Part shown: piece by piece, positions 1-11,627 of the stretch
Layout: every line of letters starts with the position of its first letter
Numbering within the stretch: the first letter of the stretch is position 1
Assembly: GCA_907165065.1 (NCBI GenBank)
Contig: OU015525.1
Location: 41,956,037 to 42,020,036 of the forward strand
DNA length: 64,000 bases
DNA from: Caprimulgus europaeus
Lineage: Eukaryota > Chordata > Aves > Caprimulgiformes > Caprimulgidae
Direction of reading: 5' to 3'
The notes under the pieces: model-generated
Database searches by the model: none
The model's input: the letters and a program-made list of their open reading frames with translations, nothing else
What the model was told of the DNA's origin: nothing
Translations under genes and position numbers: made by a program

Positions 1-1849
1 TTCTCAGTACTCAGTGTATCCTGACTGTGTTCAGATTCATTGTTTGAATTAACTGTCAATAGATCATCTTCACTCTTTGCAGATGTAATGATACTACTTT
101 TTTTGCCTGACTTCAATTTTACCTTGGACAACTTCTTTTTATAACTTCTTGGGTTTTTACTAGGTAATAATCCATTTTGTTCCACCAAATCCCCGTGACA
201 GAACTCATCTTCAAGATATGTGCTTTTGTCTGAACCGACAGAACCATCATTGGTTTTTACAAAAATTTCCATTTCTTTTTTCTGAGGTGTTTCAGAATAT
301 TTGTCCATGGTGTCTGTTGTGGAATCCTGTGTGGTTTTGCTTCTGATATGCATTCCCTCACTTTTAATTATCCCTGAAATGTCTTTATCTTTTTGAATTT
401 CATATGTACCTTGCTCTAGAAAGTCAGATGATTTTCTCTTCTTCTTTTTGGTGAGGCAAGATGCAGATTGGCTGTCATCAGTGAGATGTGTTGCTGTCAC
501 AGATTCAGTTGTGACACTGATTTGATTCTCACTTTCAGTAACAGTAGGAAAGAATCCAGTTGTTTGATTTATTTTCTCAGTAGGATCTTTACTACATGGA
601 GGTACCATCATCTCAATCTCGCTATGTCCAGGAGAGGCTGAATGAACTGAATCTTGAGAAACAGGTAATAAATCATCAGCTTTGCATTTTATTTCTTCTT
701 TTGACTGATATAATTCTGAATAGCTAATGAAAGAACTCAGTGATCTTTTTATTTGTTTAATACCACACGACTTATGGATGTGGTCTGCTGAACCTGGTCT
801 AGTTGCCTCATAAATTTTCGATGTTGGTATGAAACCACTGATGTTAGCTTTGCAGGTTGATACTAAACTATTATATGTACCTTGTTCCACAGCTGCTTTC
901 TCTAACATATTCTGTACCATTTCATCCTTGTCAGGCACTTCTAATGTCTTCCTATCTGTGGTTTCTATTAAATCTTTACTTTTGTGGCTTACTTTTAAAA
1001 GCATTTCCTTTTTTATGTTCTCTGAAGAAAGCTTTAATAAATCATTGTCACTCATCTCACTAAACTTTGGATTACTGACACTTGATTTTTTTCTGCTTGA
1101 ATGAGCTACCATGCGATACTCAGATTTATTTTCTCCATTCTGTATTTCCTCACTGTAGGAAAACTGTCCTATTGTCTTTTCCTGAACCGCTTTCTCAGAC
1201 ACCAAGGTGACACTTTCAACTACTGCTTTCTTTTGCCTAACATGCCTTGGCCCAGGGGTGGGAGGCCTGTAAAAGCGAGGTTTGATATTATCCTCAAGTA
1301 CATTGCTTATGTCTAGATCTGCAGAATTGTTCTTCTTACAGATATTACGACCAGTAGATTTTAAATCAAACTCTGATTCTTTGTCTGACACTTCTGCATT
1401 GAATTGCTGTAATGAGTCTCCCTCTCCTTTATTGTAACTCTTAAAAAATGGAGCATCATTTGGTTTTATACATTCTGATACATTGGATAAGCAGTCTTCT
1501 GCACACATTGCAGAATTGCGAATGGTGTTATTTTTGTCATCAGAAAGGCCAGCACGACTTACAGTGGTTGTCCATTTAATAGTTTCTTCCTCTTTAATTT
1601 TGAATCTAACTTTCATTTCCACTGTGATACTGCCATCTTGATTAACGTGAACAGATTTCTCAATGTCATCTTCATACTGTGCCACAGATAAGTCTTCCCC
1701 AATAACTGACTGATTTCCTCCATTATGACCATCAGGAACATAGGAAGAATCTGAGTTGTTATCATTTGAGTTGTTATTATTGCTGGACCCTTTGTCAGAA
1801 GAAAATGAGAATATCTGAGATCTTGAGCTAGAGCCCATTTCAGCTCTCA
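1..1849 (-). other. RP1: RP1 exon 4, first 1849 bases (runs off window)
   Basis: The acceptor is ATTCATAG (g at 1850). I read the exon codon by codon to position 1 and found no stop in 616 codons (residues 271-886). It opens with [18 protein letters not shown], matching the human serine-rich segment in length and register. The best conserved stretch, [19 protein letters not shown], lies at residues 348-367 (about 1561-1620). [17 protein letters not shown] (about 1215-1280) is also recognisable. Beyond this the sequence is Ser/Lys/Glu-rich and likely disordered, with a basic KKKKRK patch near 430-450. An alternative in-frame acceptor six bases downstream would drop two residues and is less likely. 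Confidence 0.95.
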
Positions 1850-4800
1850 CTATGAATAATTACATTGAAAGAATCCAAATTCATTCAGTAAGTGGAAAGT
1901 TGAGCAGAAAAATATCATGCATATGGATCCAGATGATGAGACAGCAGACAGGCAGCAAAGGAAGAGAAAAGAATAAAGGAGAAAATTTAGTACAAAAGAA
2001 GCTAATTAAGTGTGTTTATTTTACTAGAGTATCAGAAAGTAAAAACATGGCCAATCTTGCTGTTCTTTTTAAGTTGTTAGTGAGAGACATAAAACCGAGA
2101 ATCCAGCATTTAAATACTTTTCCACTTAATTTTATTTTGCAATAGGTTCTTTCTAATGCCAGAGCTATAGTCTTACTTGAAGCTCCAAAGCCTAAAAAAG
2201 TACTAGATGCTCTTATTTTACACTTACTTGGGAGATAAGGTTGCCTTGAAACTTTCAAGGGATTCACAGGCCCTCGCTTGTTTGGCCTTCAAGCTACTAA
2301 CATCTTCATTTCTTAGCGAATGCCTTAGTGATCATTAATCTATCATTTCCTATTAGTTCTTACAGTTACTGCTAAAATGTGTCAGTCAATGTGAACATAT
2401 ATCTCCCTGGGCTTAATCCAACTACCTACAGCGTATGTGTAATTACTGTGGGTAATGCCACTAGCACAGGGATAAAGGGTTCAGATCGAACTCCCTGGAC
2501 TAAACTGCAATAGAGAAGTAAACATTGAAACATTTGAACTTTTTATAAAATCTGAATTTAAATCATGATATTCTGAGATACATTTTATGCTACAGTACTG
2601 TAGACAATGGCACAAAACTCAGTAAAGAGAATGAGAATACTTCCAGACTTCAATGAATTTTGAGTATGGACCAATATGTATTTGCATACACATTAAATAT
2701 TCCCAAAATATGTTTTGATTACTCTGTAGTAACTTGGCTTTCAAAAAAAAATTATTGCTCATCTCTCTCTAACTGTTGTCACTGAAGAGATGAGAGATAA
2801 AAGAACATGAAATAAAAATAAATCTTTACTGTCTTCCAAGGAGTTCTGCATGTGCAAGGGACACAGTGCATGGACACTCACACAAAGATATCCATGACTG
2901 CTGCTGATACCTAAATATGTAGAAGTCACCATTTAATAGAAAGCTTTCACTGGCAGAAATGTATTTTAAAACATGTAATATTAACTTATCTACATTGCTT
3001 GAATTTAAGCTGCTTTTTTTTTTTTTTTTCCTCTCAGTTGGGTCACAGATGGTCTCATATCAAGACTTTCATAGATAGTCGTCTATAATTTCAGGCAGAG
3101 TGCCTTGCAAGTTTGCAAGTTTCGCAGGCATATGCTTTTCCATTAATTGAATCAGAAATAAAAGTTCATACTAAATCTTCTAGCACCTACCAGACCTTAT
3201 GCTTCCCAAAGTAAAAATCTCACCTTCTCTGTCTCAGGAAATAGAATTGGAACAAAGTGCCTGAAATTTGATTTTTCAAGCTCTCACATCATCACTGATG
3301 TCTCCTACACAGGATACTTTTGAATTTCTCAGGTTAAAGACAGAAAGACCGTTATTTTTTTCTCCCTCCTTCTGTAATTGCTGTTAACTAAGGATTAGAA
3401 GAGGGAGTTTGTCGGATTCCCAGCTACTCATATTTTCTACCATTACAAGGCTCAATCTCTCCCTCAAAGCCAAATTTTGGTAGGATTTTTAATTTCTGCC
3501 AAACTTTGATTCTCAAGATGTTCCTATTCATTTTCTCTTATTAGGTTATGCTCTGCAAACAGCTCTCTAGGTTTGCAAGTCAAACATGAAGGTTAAGAGA
3601 AACTAAAATGAATAGTTTGGCAGAGACATAATAAATGGTGAGGAATGTGAAAGAAACTCCTTCAAGTACATGGAAGCCAAGTGTCTTCTGTATCAGTGTG
3701 CTCCATGACACAGTCAAGATTACCATGGAAAGTTTCAGTACAGAGACAATTACGGTTTCCCTGGACTCTCCAGTACTACATGCAGCTGTATCAGGAGTAC
3801 AAGGTACTTCTGGATTAAACAAGTTTCTCCCTAGACAGAATGTCTGCTCTAATGCAGAGAATTCCTGCATGACCTAAATCTCTGGTACCACATCATTTTG
3901 TTCCCCTCAACCTCAGGCTATTCAGCTAGGCTGGCTTCTCTCCAACAGTTCCTCATATTCTTGATCATACACTGGCCACTTCACACTCTTACTGACCTTG
4001 TCAGTTGCACAACTCCATGAGTAATCAAAGGGAAAGTATATATTTGTGTATCTTCTCCCAAATGTCTCAAAAAACATATATCAATGCCATGAAAATATAG
4101 GAAAGGATGGCACTCTGTTTAGACAAAAGCAGCTTCAAAAACATGATGAATTTATGAGTGGATGAGCGCTATAACGTTTTTCCTGTTTATGTGGAGCATG
4201 GGACATGGGAAAAAGTGAAAATTGTTACAAAGACAAGTCAAACCTCCACTTGTTAAGGTAAATTCTGAAAACTGCACAAAATTTTGTTCAAGAAATTCAG
4301 TCAGTTAAGAGCCTGAAATAGCCTGTAGTTTCTCTTTTACCACTGCTGTTATTAACTGTGACATCAAAAAAATAATAACAATGGCAATCAAGTGCATTAA
4401 AATAAAATACGCTTATAGATTTGCATGCATGTTCTAAATAAGTCTGTTTGAAAGAAAGTATGAGTACTTGCTGAGTATGTAGCAGAAACTTACATTTTAA
4501 AAAGAACATTAACACTTTGATCTTATGCTTATAGAGGAATCAGAGCAGGTATAAACAGTTTCAACTGACCTTTTAAAATATCCTTGATCCTAGTAAGATT
4601 GTCATGGTTTATGTCTTATGCTGAGGGTGATAAACCAATTAATAAAATACAAATTAATTCAAAGAACTTACTATTTTCGCTTTCTGACTTGGCATTTGCT
4701 TTTGGGTACACACGATTTGCAATTCCAAGCAATTTAGCAGGCCGTGAATACCCAAGAGAATCATAATTCCTCGGTTTAAAAGGCTCTCTCCCTGCTGCAA

Positions 4801-6840
4801 CTACAGCTCCAGAGCACAATATCAGGGCTTGAAGATTAGGAACCTGGAAGAAAAAGTAACATTAAATTCTCTGCCTTAGTAACCACAAAAAAATAATGTA
4901 AGAGATTTATCCCTTTCATGCTTTAATATCTTCACTTCTTAGCCTCTACATTAGTTTGCAGGAGGCTATTAAATATGTATCACAGCATGGAATTAATTTT
5001 TCAGTTCCTATAAGGCAATTCCTATCTCTGTGAGGATATGTCTTGCTATATTAATACATTAGAAAAAGACTTCAAGAAGCAACTTGGATCTAGCTCGAAA
5101 TTTTCTTATCATTTAAGTGTTTGCATATGTAATTTTGTTTCAGCGTTGCACAGTGACTGTTCATAGCCATGAAATAAAAAGATGCATTCTGAGGTAGGTA
5201 TGCGTATGAACACGTATTTGTAGGAAGAAAAGGGAAATCAGAATATACCAAAAGTACTCAACTTGTATGGCCACGGAGGAATAGGACAGAATCACAGAAC
5301 AAAATACATTGGAAAAGACCTCTGGAGGCCGTGCAGTCTAACTCTCTGCTCAAAGCAGGCCTGACTGGATCAAGGTGCTCAGAGCCTTGTCTAACGGTTT
5401 TGAGTTTATGTTCCAAAACATATTGCAACATAAGGCTTACAAATTGCATTTCACTGCCTTATAGGTGACATGGACAGTTTCACAATCTAATGCAGCATTT
5501 CACCAAATGGAGGGTAAACAAAAGTTTTCCTTTGAACTCTTGGAGCTCTGCATGGAATTCTTTTTCTAGATACCTGTTAGATACAATCACTAGTGCTTTT
5601 CTGTGGTTGAACAACAGGCAAATAAAACACTGAGATAAAATTATAAAAAACAGTAAGTGAGAAGAAAATCAGGATTATTAGTGCTGTATCATCTGGGTTT
5701 AGATGTACAGAACTCAGTCCATGTTTTGAAAACTATGACATTCGGGTGTCATAGTTCTAAGTCATTAATGGCAAATTACTCTATATTTGTGTAATGATAA
5801 AATACATGTGACTATTAGACGCTACTTAACGTATTTTTAAAACATTAAAAATCAAAGATAAATAGCATTAAGACTAAAAGAAGTTTCCGTGTAAATGAGT
5901 AAAAATACATAATTGACAGCATGCCTGAAAGAAGCCTGAAAGAAAATTGTTTTTTCATTATGACTTAAAATAAAATGTCCTCACTTGCTTCTCTCTGACT
6001 GCAAGATTCCAGTATATTTCCTCCAAGCTAGTAGCCTTTCTGAAGGGGAAAAGGCACAGAAAGGAAACAGTTGAAATGCAGCACATCAGATCTTACACCA
6101 AGCTAGTGTCCCAAGCTCATAATTGATAAAGTAACCTTTTTAATTAAAAATAATCTAGAAGCAATCACAGAAAAATTGCCAGTGCTCATCTTTATTCTCA
6201 CCTTTCTGCCATCAGTGGTATATAGCTTCACAACTGGAAATTGCATTAACTCACTGATATAATCCAGAAAGGCCTCAAAGGTTTGAGTGTTTTTCTTCCC
6301 CAGAACCATGGTGCGCCTGAGTCTTACATCCCCATTTCTGAAAACAAGCATCTTTTTGGGAGTTGTTGTTTTGCTCTCTTGATGGCCAAGTCCGTCTTCA
6401 TTCTCCCTTACTGATTGCACAGCTCGATGACGAGTGCTGATAGGCCTACTGATCTGCCAGGGCAGTGGCCTTTTGCTAGCCTGTTCCAGGTTGATGGGCT
6501 TCATCTTCCTCTGATGGGAGCAAATATAAGATTTTCCATCTTCAAGATCCTCCAAATTGGTGATGCTGTGTCTCCCTTTTGGTGTACTAATATTCCTTAC
6601 TCCAAAAGGTAATGGGACCCGTTTGGATAAACTGTCCAGCAAGGCATCAAACGTTTTGTAAGACCGGTTATTAATGACCATTTTGATCCCATTGAACTGA
6701 GGATCTCCACTTTTATAGAAACAGATCCTTTTTGCCACAACAGGTTCAGTAACATTTAAATGGCGTGTGGATAAACTCTGTTCGCTCTCGGAGGAGTTTG
6801 GCTGATTCACTGAGTAACTAGTTGAAGGTGTTTCACTCAT
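1..6840 (-). CDS. RP1: RP1 axonemal microtubule-associated protein, 5' coding part (partial)
   Basis: RP1 is a photoreceptor-specific doublecortin-family protein of the outer-segment axoneme, needed for correct disc stacking; human mutations cause retinitis pigmentosa. The coding segments are join(6840..6202, 4843..4672, 1849..1) on the minus strand: 2660 bases, 886 complete codons, with the remainder beyond position 1. The human protein is about 2150 residues, so over half is missing here. Residues 36-118 form DCX repeat 1 and about 162-240 DCX repeat 2, the second split across exons 2 and 3. Residues 340-367 ([14 protein letters not shown] and following) match the conserved segment after the DCX domains. 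Exon phases, the 172-base exon 3 and the giant exon 4 fit the human gene as I recall it. All three exons are open and all junctions are canonical GT/AG, so it looks functional. The retina-specific promoter and noncoding exon 1 were not found. Confidence 0.96.
1850..4671 (-). other. RP1: RP1 intron 3
   Basis: This is an intron of 2822 bases, AT-rich, with a GTAAGT donor and TAG acceptor. It has a long T tract on the plus strand at about 3013-3029. Short overlapping open frames on both strands at about 3580-3877 look like chance: no family resemblance and no conserved motif. No interspersed repeat was recognised. Confidence 0.9.
4672..4843 (-). other. RP1: RP1 exon 3 (end of DCX2)
   Basis: This 172-base exon follows a TTCTTCCAG acceptor (g at 4844) and ends at a perfect GTAAGT donor (g at 4671). 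It encodes residues 214-270 plus the first base of codon 271. It contains [14 protein letters not shown] and [12 protein letters not shown], both highly similar to human RP1. Joining to exon 2 at a codon boundary and to exon 4 after one base keeps one continuous frame with the same number of residues across the junction as I recall for human. Confidence 0.95.
5270..5420 (-). mobile_element. CR1 LINE 3' fragment (old)
   Basis: On the plus strand this begins with an ACAGAATCACAGAA-type CR1 terminal motif. It continues with divergent copies of the usual 3'-end sequence: a GGAAAAGACCTCTGGAGG stretch, then CTCAAAGCAGG and GGTGCTCAGAGCCTTGTC. The order fits the reverse complement of the CR1 3' end, so the element points to the minus strand. 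It is heavily diverged and 5'-truncated, with approximate boundaries, and lies in RP1 intron 2. Confidence 0.7.
5731..5756. repeat. Perfect inverted repeat, 10-bp arms, 6-base loop
   Basis: The arms at 5731-5740 (AACTATGACA) and 5747-5756 (TGTCATAGTT) are exact reverse complements around the loop TTCGGG. It lies inside RP1 intron 2, so it would be transcribed and could form a stem-loop in the pre-mRNA. No function is known. Confidence 0.85.
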
Positions 6841-6852
6841 TTTGACATCAAT
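6202..6852 (-). other. RP1: RP1 exon 2 (start codon, DCX1 and first part of DCX2)
   Basis: The exon opens after a pyrimidine-rich acceptor ending CTTCTAG (g at 6853), has 12 untranslated bases, then ATG at 6840. Codons 1-213 are open. The N-terminus reads [10 protein letters not shown], close to the human start, which supports this ATG. DCX1 shows [21 protein letters not shown] and [17 protein letters not shown]2 begins with MLVFRNGD and continues through [13 protein letters not shown]. The exon ends GATGGCAGAAAG before GTGAGA (g at 6201), on a codon boundary (phase 0). Reading on to the stop at 6103 would be intron read-through and is not the real C-terminus. Confidence 0.95.
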
Positions 6853-8036
6853 CTAGAAGAAAGAGGAGATGAATATAAAACTTTTCTTATGACTAGTAAT
6901 AATACAGTCTTCATTTCAAAAGGTCCAGAAAGAGAATTTATAAGAAACCAGCAACAGTTAAGTTGTGCCAAAACCCATTGGATCTAAATGGATCCAAGCT
7001 GTTATCTCTAAATTCCACAGAGACTCCAGTACTTTTGGATTAGGTTAGCATAGCTCCAATGCAATTTTGAATCTCTTACCATTTTGGTACAAGAAATCTT
7101 TCCTTAGAGGAAAGTACTTTATCAGTACAGAATAATCAGATTTTTTCCTTCTTGAGGATGAAATTAATAACAATATCTCATATTTAAGATACTAGAAAAA
7201 TCCTTACTAGGCAGGAGCAATTTGTGCCTAGGCATGAGTCATATTCAGTCCAAAATAACAAAACTGAAAGACAATACAATTCATTCTGATCTCATATACT
7301 AATTTTATACCAGAGGAAATCCATTGGAGTCAGAGAAAAAGCTCCTGATTTATTACACTGTAAACTATACCAGAATGAGGGCCAAAGCATGTCTTAGACT
7401 TAAGTTGCATCATAAATTAACCGATCACGTGCTTTTTTTTTGAAAGTTTCACATTTCACTATACATAAACCACTATAATATTTGCATTTATACTGAAGAA
7501 AAAGCTAATGATCAAATAAGACTTTTTTTAGTAAGAGAAATGTCTGTAAATCCTTTATAAAGATACAAAAAAATCAGCAGAATTCTTCAGTAGAAGTAGC
7601 CTTTAAACAGAAACATTTAAATATCAATCTTTTAAACAACAGATTATTTCTGACGACTGTATTGATAGTCTTCATGCTTGAAAATAGAGCACTCTTGCTA
7701 CAATTTTTCTATTTTAATCCAATCTACATACAGATATTGTAATGACAACCCTTTAAATGAATAAAATTGCTTAATCTTAATGATTGTTTTGCTTTGACTG
7801 GAACACAGGATAGAAATGGCTAGTCAACTAATTGACCTCAAGGAAGTAGTTTTAGTAGAGTTTTACTGAAAAGTTGTATAGCAGTCTCAGGGAATATGTT
7901 TGTCACCAAAACAATATCAATTTAATTCTTTGACAATGTCACCTTGATGTAGCTGCCATACTGACTAATGGAACAATCTCTCTGGCTACTTAACAAAGCT
8001 ATGGAAAAAGATGTTTTCACTATTTCACTACTAAAT
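6853..8036. other. AT-rich stretch upstream of RP1 exon 2
   Basis: This probably belongs to RP1 intron 1, because exon 2 opens with a splice acceptor and so needs an upstream noncoding exon. That exon was not recognised here. I see no repeat or coding segment. Confidence 0.6.
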
Positions 8037-8661
8037 TGTGGTGGACTGACCCTGGCTGGAGGGCAGGTACCCACCACAGCCACCCTATCATTCTCCTCCT
8101 CAGCTGGACAAGGGAGAGAAAATACAACAACAGGTTCATAGATAAAGACAAGGACAGGGAGAGATCACTCACCAGTTACCGTCACGGGCAAAACAGACTT
8201 GATTTGGGGAAATCAGTTTAGGTTATTGCCAATAAAATCAGAGTAGGGTAATCAGAAATAAAAACTAAATCCTAAAACACCTTCTTCCCACCCCTCTCTT
8301 CTTCCTGGGCTTAACTTTGTTCCAAATTTTCTCTACCTACTCCCTGCCAGCAGCACAGGAGGATGAGGAATTGGGGTTGTGGTCAGTTCATCATACATTG
8401 TCCCTGATGCTCCTTCCATGGTCCCTCTCACTGGAGACAGTCCTCCACAAACTCCTCCAATATGAGTCCTTCCCACAGACTACAGTTCTTCACAAACTGC
8501 TCCAGCCTGGGTCCTTTCCATGGGGTGCAGTCCTTCAGGGTCAGACTGCTCCAGCACGGGTCCCCCATGGGGTCACAAGTCCTGCCAGCAAACCTGCTTC
8601 AGTGTGGGCTCCTCTCTCTCCACAGGACCACAGGTCCTGCCAGGAGCCAGCTCCAGCATGG
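8037..8661 (-). mobile_element. Avian LTR-like repeat, copy A (5'-truncated)
   Basis: Read on the minus strand, this ends in GGTCAGTCCACCACA at 8037, the family's usual terminus with a final CA. It contains the segments AGTCTGTTTTGCCCGTGACGG and GTGATCTCTCCCTGTCC, a degraded poly(A) signal (AATAAC at 8227-8222), and a degenerate tandem array at its 5' side. The same ordered segments occur in plus orientation at 19824-20640, so both are copies of one dispersed family. Terminal TG/CA, internal poly(A) signal and promoter-like layout suggest a solo LTR of an endogenous retrovirus. No retroviral coding sequence adjoins it. The family name is not assigned and the class is inference. Confidence 0.7.
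8437..8661 (-). repeat. Degenerate ~55-60-bp tandem array inside LTR-like copy A
   Basis: A GTCCTTC-CACA/CATGG-CTCCAGC-TGGG pattern recurs about four times on the plus strand (for example around 8465, 8508, 8545 and 8580). Units are imperfect and boundaries approximate. Open frames across this array (8317-8715, 8462-8680) arise from the repeat and are not genes. Confidence 0.65.
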
Positions 8662-9989
8662 AAGAAATGTCTACTTTTAATACATTATTTATGCAGTAAT
8701 TTGTACTCATTCTAAGTGCTAAAACTGAAAAATAACCAAACAGGTCTGCACTAGAATGATGTTCACAAAAATTGATTTAGGTAACAACAATTCCCTTTAA
8801 AATTTAATTTAAAAAAAATAAAACAAGCAAACAAACAAACCCTGTAAGTATTTAATTAATAAATAAGCAGGAAAAAATGTTCAAGCTTGGCTGCAACAAC
8901 TTATACAACCCAGTCCACCATGGCTAGTGAAATTGCTTAATTTCTGTGGTAGAGAGGAGCTCCACTTCAACTGAAATCACTGAGAGCTGGAGTTGCTCAT
9001 CTCTTTTGACACAAACAAAGAGAGAAAACATGTATAAAGAAAAAAGACAATTTTCATTCTAAACATTAAATAATTTAAATTCACAAAAGTAATTAAGAAA
9101 AATAAATTTTCCTTAGCAAAACAAAATGAATGATAAAACACATAGTTTTGGCAGAGAACCGATAGTTGCATAGCACACCGTGTATGAACACTTTCTAGTG
9201 TTAATTTTAATAGTGGAAATTGCTTATGCATCTCTCAGATACTTTATAATTGCATGTTACACATAGCAAACACTTCAGCAAATTAATAATCAACATATTG
9301 TAGAAGATATTATTTCATACTACAGGTGATCACACTGTAATAGCTTCATTTCATCTTAAAAATAGTACTGATTTTCAAACTTAAATGATTTTATTCTAAA
9401 ATAAAGAAATAGCTGATATTAAATGATGCAGAATGTCTATTTTGGCAATTACAATGTTAAGAATTTTATTCTTCAAGAAAATCAAACAGAATTCAGAATT
9501 TAAGACCTTTGCCTGCTTTCTCATAAACAAAACCACTCATTCAAAGTTTATGCACAAAGCTGCCAAATTTTATAAAGACATTAAGTGGAATGCTTTGTTT
9601 TAAACATATAAGGATATGTCTAATGCTATATAGCTGGCAAGCATTGCATATAATTTAATTGTACTCACCCACAGTCACATCCTATGTAAATAAAAGAATA
9701 GTTAGCATGTTTTCAGAGGTTTAGAAATTGTATGTTTGATTGCCTATGTCGTATGAAATGAACTTCCTTAATCTTATTCCAAGTGTGCTCAGCTAGAAAA
9801 AACATCATAATCCATTTGTTTAATCTCAGCTAATGTTAATCACCAGACCAGGTTCACCTCAGGTAGCCATTGTCAGAGCAGAGTGTCTAACATCTCATTC
9901 AGCAAGTCCTCTTACATTATTCTAAAACTTTATTTGCCTTTTAAATATTTCATTTATATAATTTTCTGTTTGCTTAGTTCTCTCGAGAC

Positions 9990-10235
9990 TCATAGAACCA
10001 CATAAAATAAAAATGTGGGTGGGTAAAGTAGTTGATCCAATCTATCTTCTTATCAGTGTAGGGTTATCCTCCAAACTGAATTCTTTAGTGATATAAATCT
10101 TAAATATGTTAAAATGGAGCTTCTACCACTCTGAGACTATTTATTAACTGTCTCCTGGTATTAATTCTTGCTATTGTTCAATCATTTGGTCAACATGATC
10201 CTCTTTGTGCTAAAGATTCTCCCATATTTCCCCTA
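9990..10235 (-). mobile_element. Possible ancient CR1/L3-like remnant
   Basis: A weak ordered resemblance to a reverse-complemented CR1 3' end: CATAGAACCACA, then TTGATCCAATCTATC, then GGAGCTTCTACCACTCTGAGACTATTTATTAACTG. The last part recalls the usual CR1 segment around GGAGCTTCCACCACCT. Divergence is very high and this could be coincidence. Confidence 0.3.
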
Positions 10236-10866
10236 TTCAGATATAACAATGAAAATAATTGCTCCATTTATTTCACAACACTCAATAAAATATGACAGTC
10301 TGAAGGAGTTTCATCATCCATGAAGCGTTCAACATGTTGGGAAAAGGGAAATCCAATTATTATAAATGCATATGAACACAGTTTATGAAGAGATGGGAGG
10401 ATTATGTCTAACTGTAGCTTAATTGTACCACAGAATGTGGTTTGGTTGGTTTTTTTTTCTTTTTCCAGTGGAAATGCTATGTCCCCAGATGGAAACTCTT
10501 CCATCTAATTGCTACCAGATGCATAATCTGATTTGGATATTCTTTGCTTAATCAGGATTAGAGCAAGCTCTCAAAACTAGCTGTGTAGAACAGTAATAAA
10601 AACACAACTCAGCAGACACTACCACTGCATGCCATAATGACTTTTTAACTATATTCCTCAGCAGAGAATTAAACGTTCATAGAAGTTTTAAAATACGACT
10701 TCAGTTTCGCTGTCACAAGATGCATAGGCACAAACATTAAAAGATAATCTTGCACAGATATTTTGCTATAAACATTGCTTTCTTAAATATCATATTAATA
10801 TGATTATTTAGGTCCTTAATATATTTTAGCTAATGGACTGCTTATATTCCAGTCAGTATTCTGTTG

Positions 10867-10899
10867 TTTGCACTTGTTCAGACAATGAACAAGTGCAAA
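10867..10899. repeat. Perfect inverted repeat, 14-bp arms, 5-base loop
   Basis: TTTGCACTTGTTCA at 10867-10880 and TGAACAAGTGCAAA at 10886-10899 are exact reverse complements, with loop GACAA. This is the longest perfect short-loop hairpin I noticed in the window. It lies in otherwise featureless AT-rich DNA. Confidence 0.9.
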
Positions 10900-11595
10900 T
10901 TCTGTGTTATTCTGATATTTTACAACTTAACCACTTATAGAAGAATTTTTATAGAGTTGGTTTTCTTTTAAGTGCAGGATTTAAATTATCACTGCTACCC
11001 TCATTAGCTTTCCAGTGCATGCAAAACCACTTTCAATAACCAGCTAATCCACCAGTAGCTTTCACGTACCACTAGAATTTGAGACCCAGGAGATAATACT
11101 TCTGGGACCTGGTGAAGATGATAAACAAGTGTCACCATTTGGAGGTGTGAATGCTCCTTAATTCTCTAAGACTTCAAAAGGCTTACAAAGCTTCTGTCCA
11201 GACATATGTAACTTAAAAACTGCACTGCATTCCTTTTTTTTACTACAAACACTCCAAATATGCCGAAAAGATAGAAGAAATTTTCAATTTTATAGTAAAA
11301 AGAACATCAATAAAAATTATGTTTAATTCAAACTTAACTCTAACAAGCCATAAAAAATTAGCACAGTCCTATAGCAGTCAATATCGACACAAAAACACTT
11401 TTCATCCATTCATGTGGGCAGCTTGGCTGACATCCACTGAACTACTAAAATTATGTGATAAGAGTTTGTACTTAATATTTGGAGAACAGTTCTTTTTGTA
11501 TAATCCATTTGCAAATAAAAATTGGAGAATATAAAACTAGTCCAGAAAATTTAAGAAGGCAAAATCAGGCCACATAAGAAAACATAGCAGTGATT

Positions 11596-11627
11596 AAAAC
11601 TGTAATTGCAAGCAGGATTACAGTTTT
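11596..11627. repeat. Perfect inverted repeat, 11-bp arms, 10-base loop
   Basis: AAAACTGTAAT at 11596-11606 pairs exactly with ATTACAGTTTT at 11617-11627. An interleaved second inverted repeat, GCAAGC (11608-11613) and GCTTGC (11631-11636), overlaps it, so only one of the two could form at a time. Confidence 0.85.

Larger units (their letters stand above)
4844..6201 (-). other. RP1: RP1 intron 2
   Basis: This is an intron of 1358 bases with a GTGAGA donor and TTCCAG acceptor. It carries a short degraded CR1 3' fragment at about 5270-5420 and a perfect hairpin at 5731-5756. The rest is AT-rich with nothing recognisable. Confidence 0.9.

Noticed and set aside
4584-4766. Plus-strand 60-codon frame
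   Set aside because: It is antisense to RP1 exon 3, which has clear DCX similarity and splice sites on the minus strand.
6103-6201. RP1 exon 2 reading on to a stop at 6103
   Set aside because: A good GTGAGA donor at 6201, and the match of exon 3 to the rest of DCX2, show this is intron sequence.
8317-8715. 132-codon plus-strand frame
   Set aside because: It is generated by the internal tandem array of LTR-like copy A.
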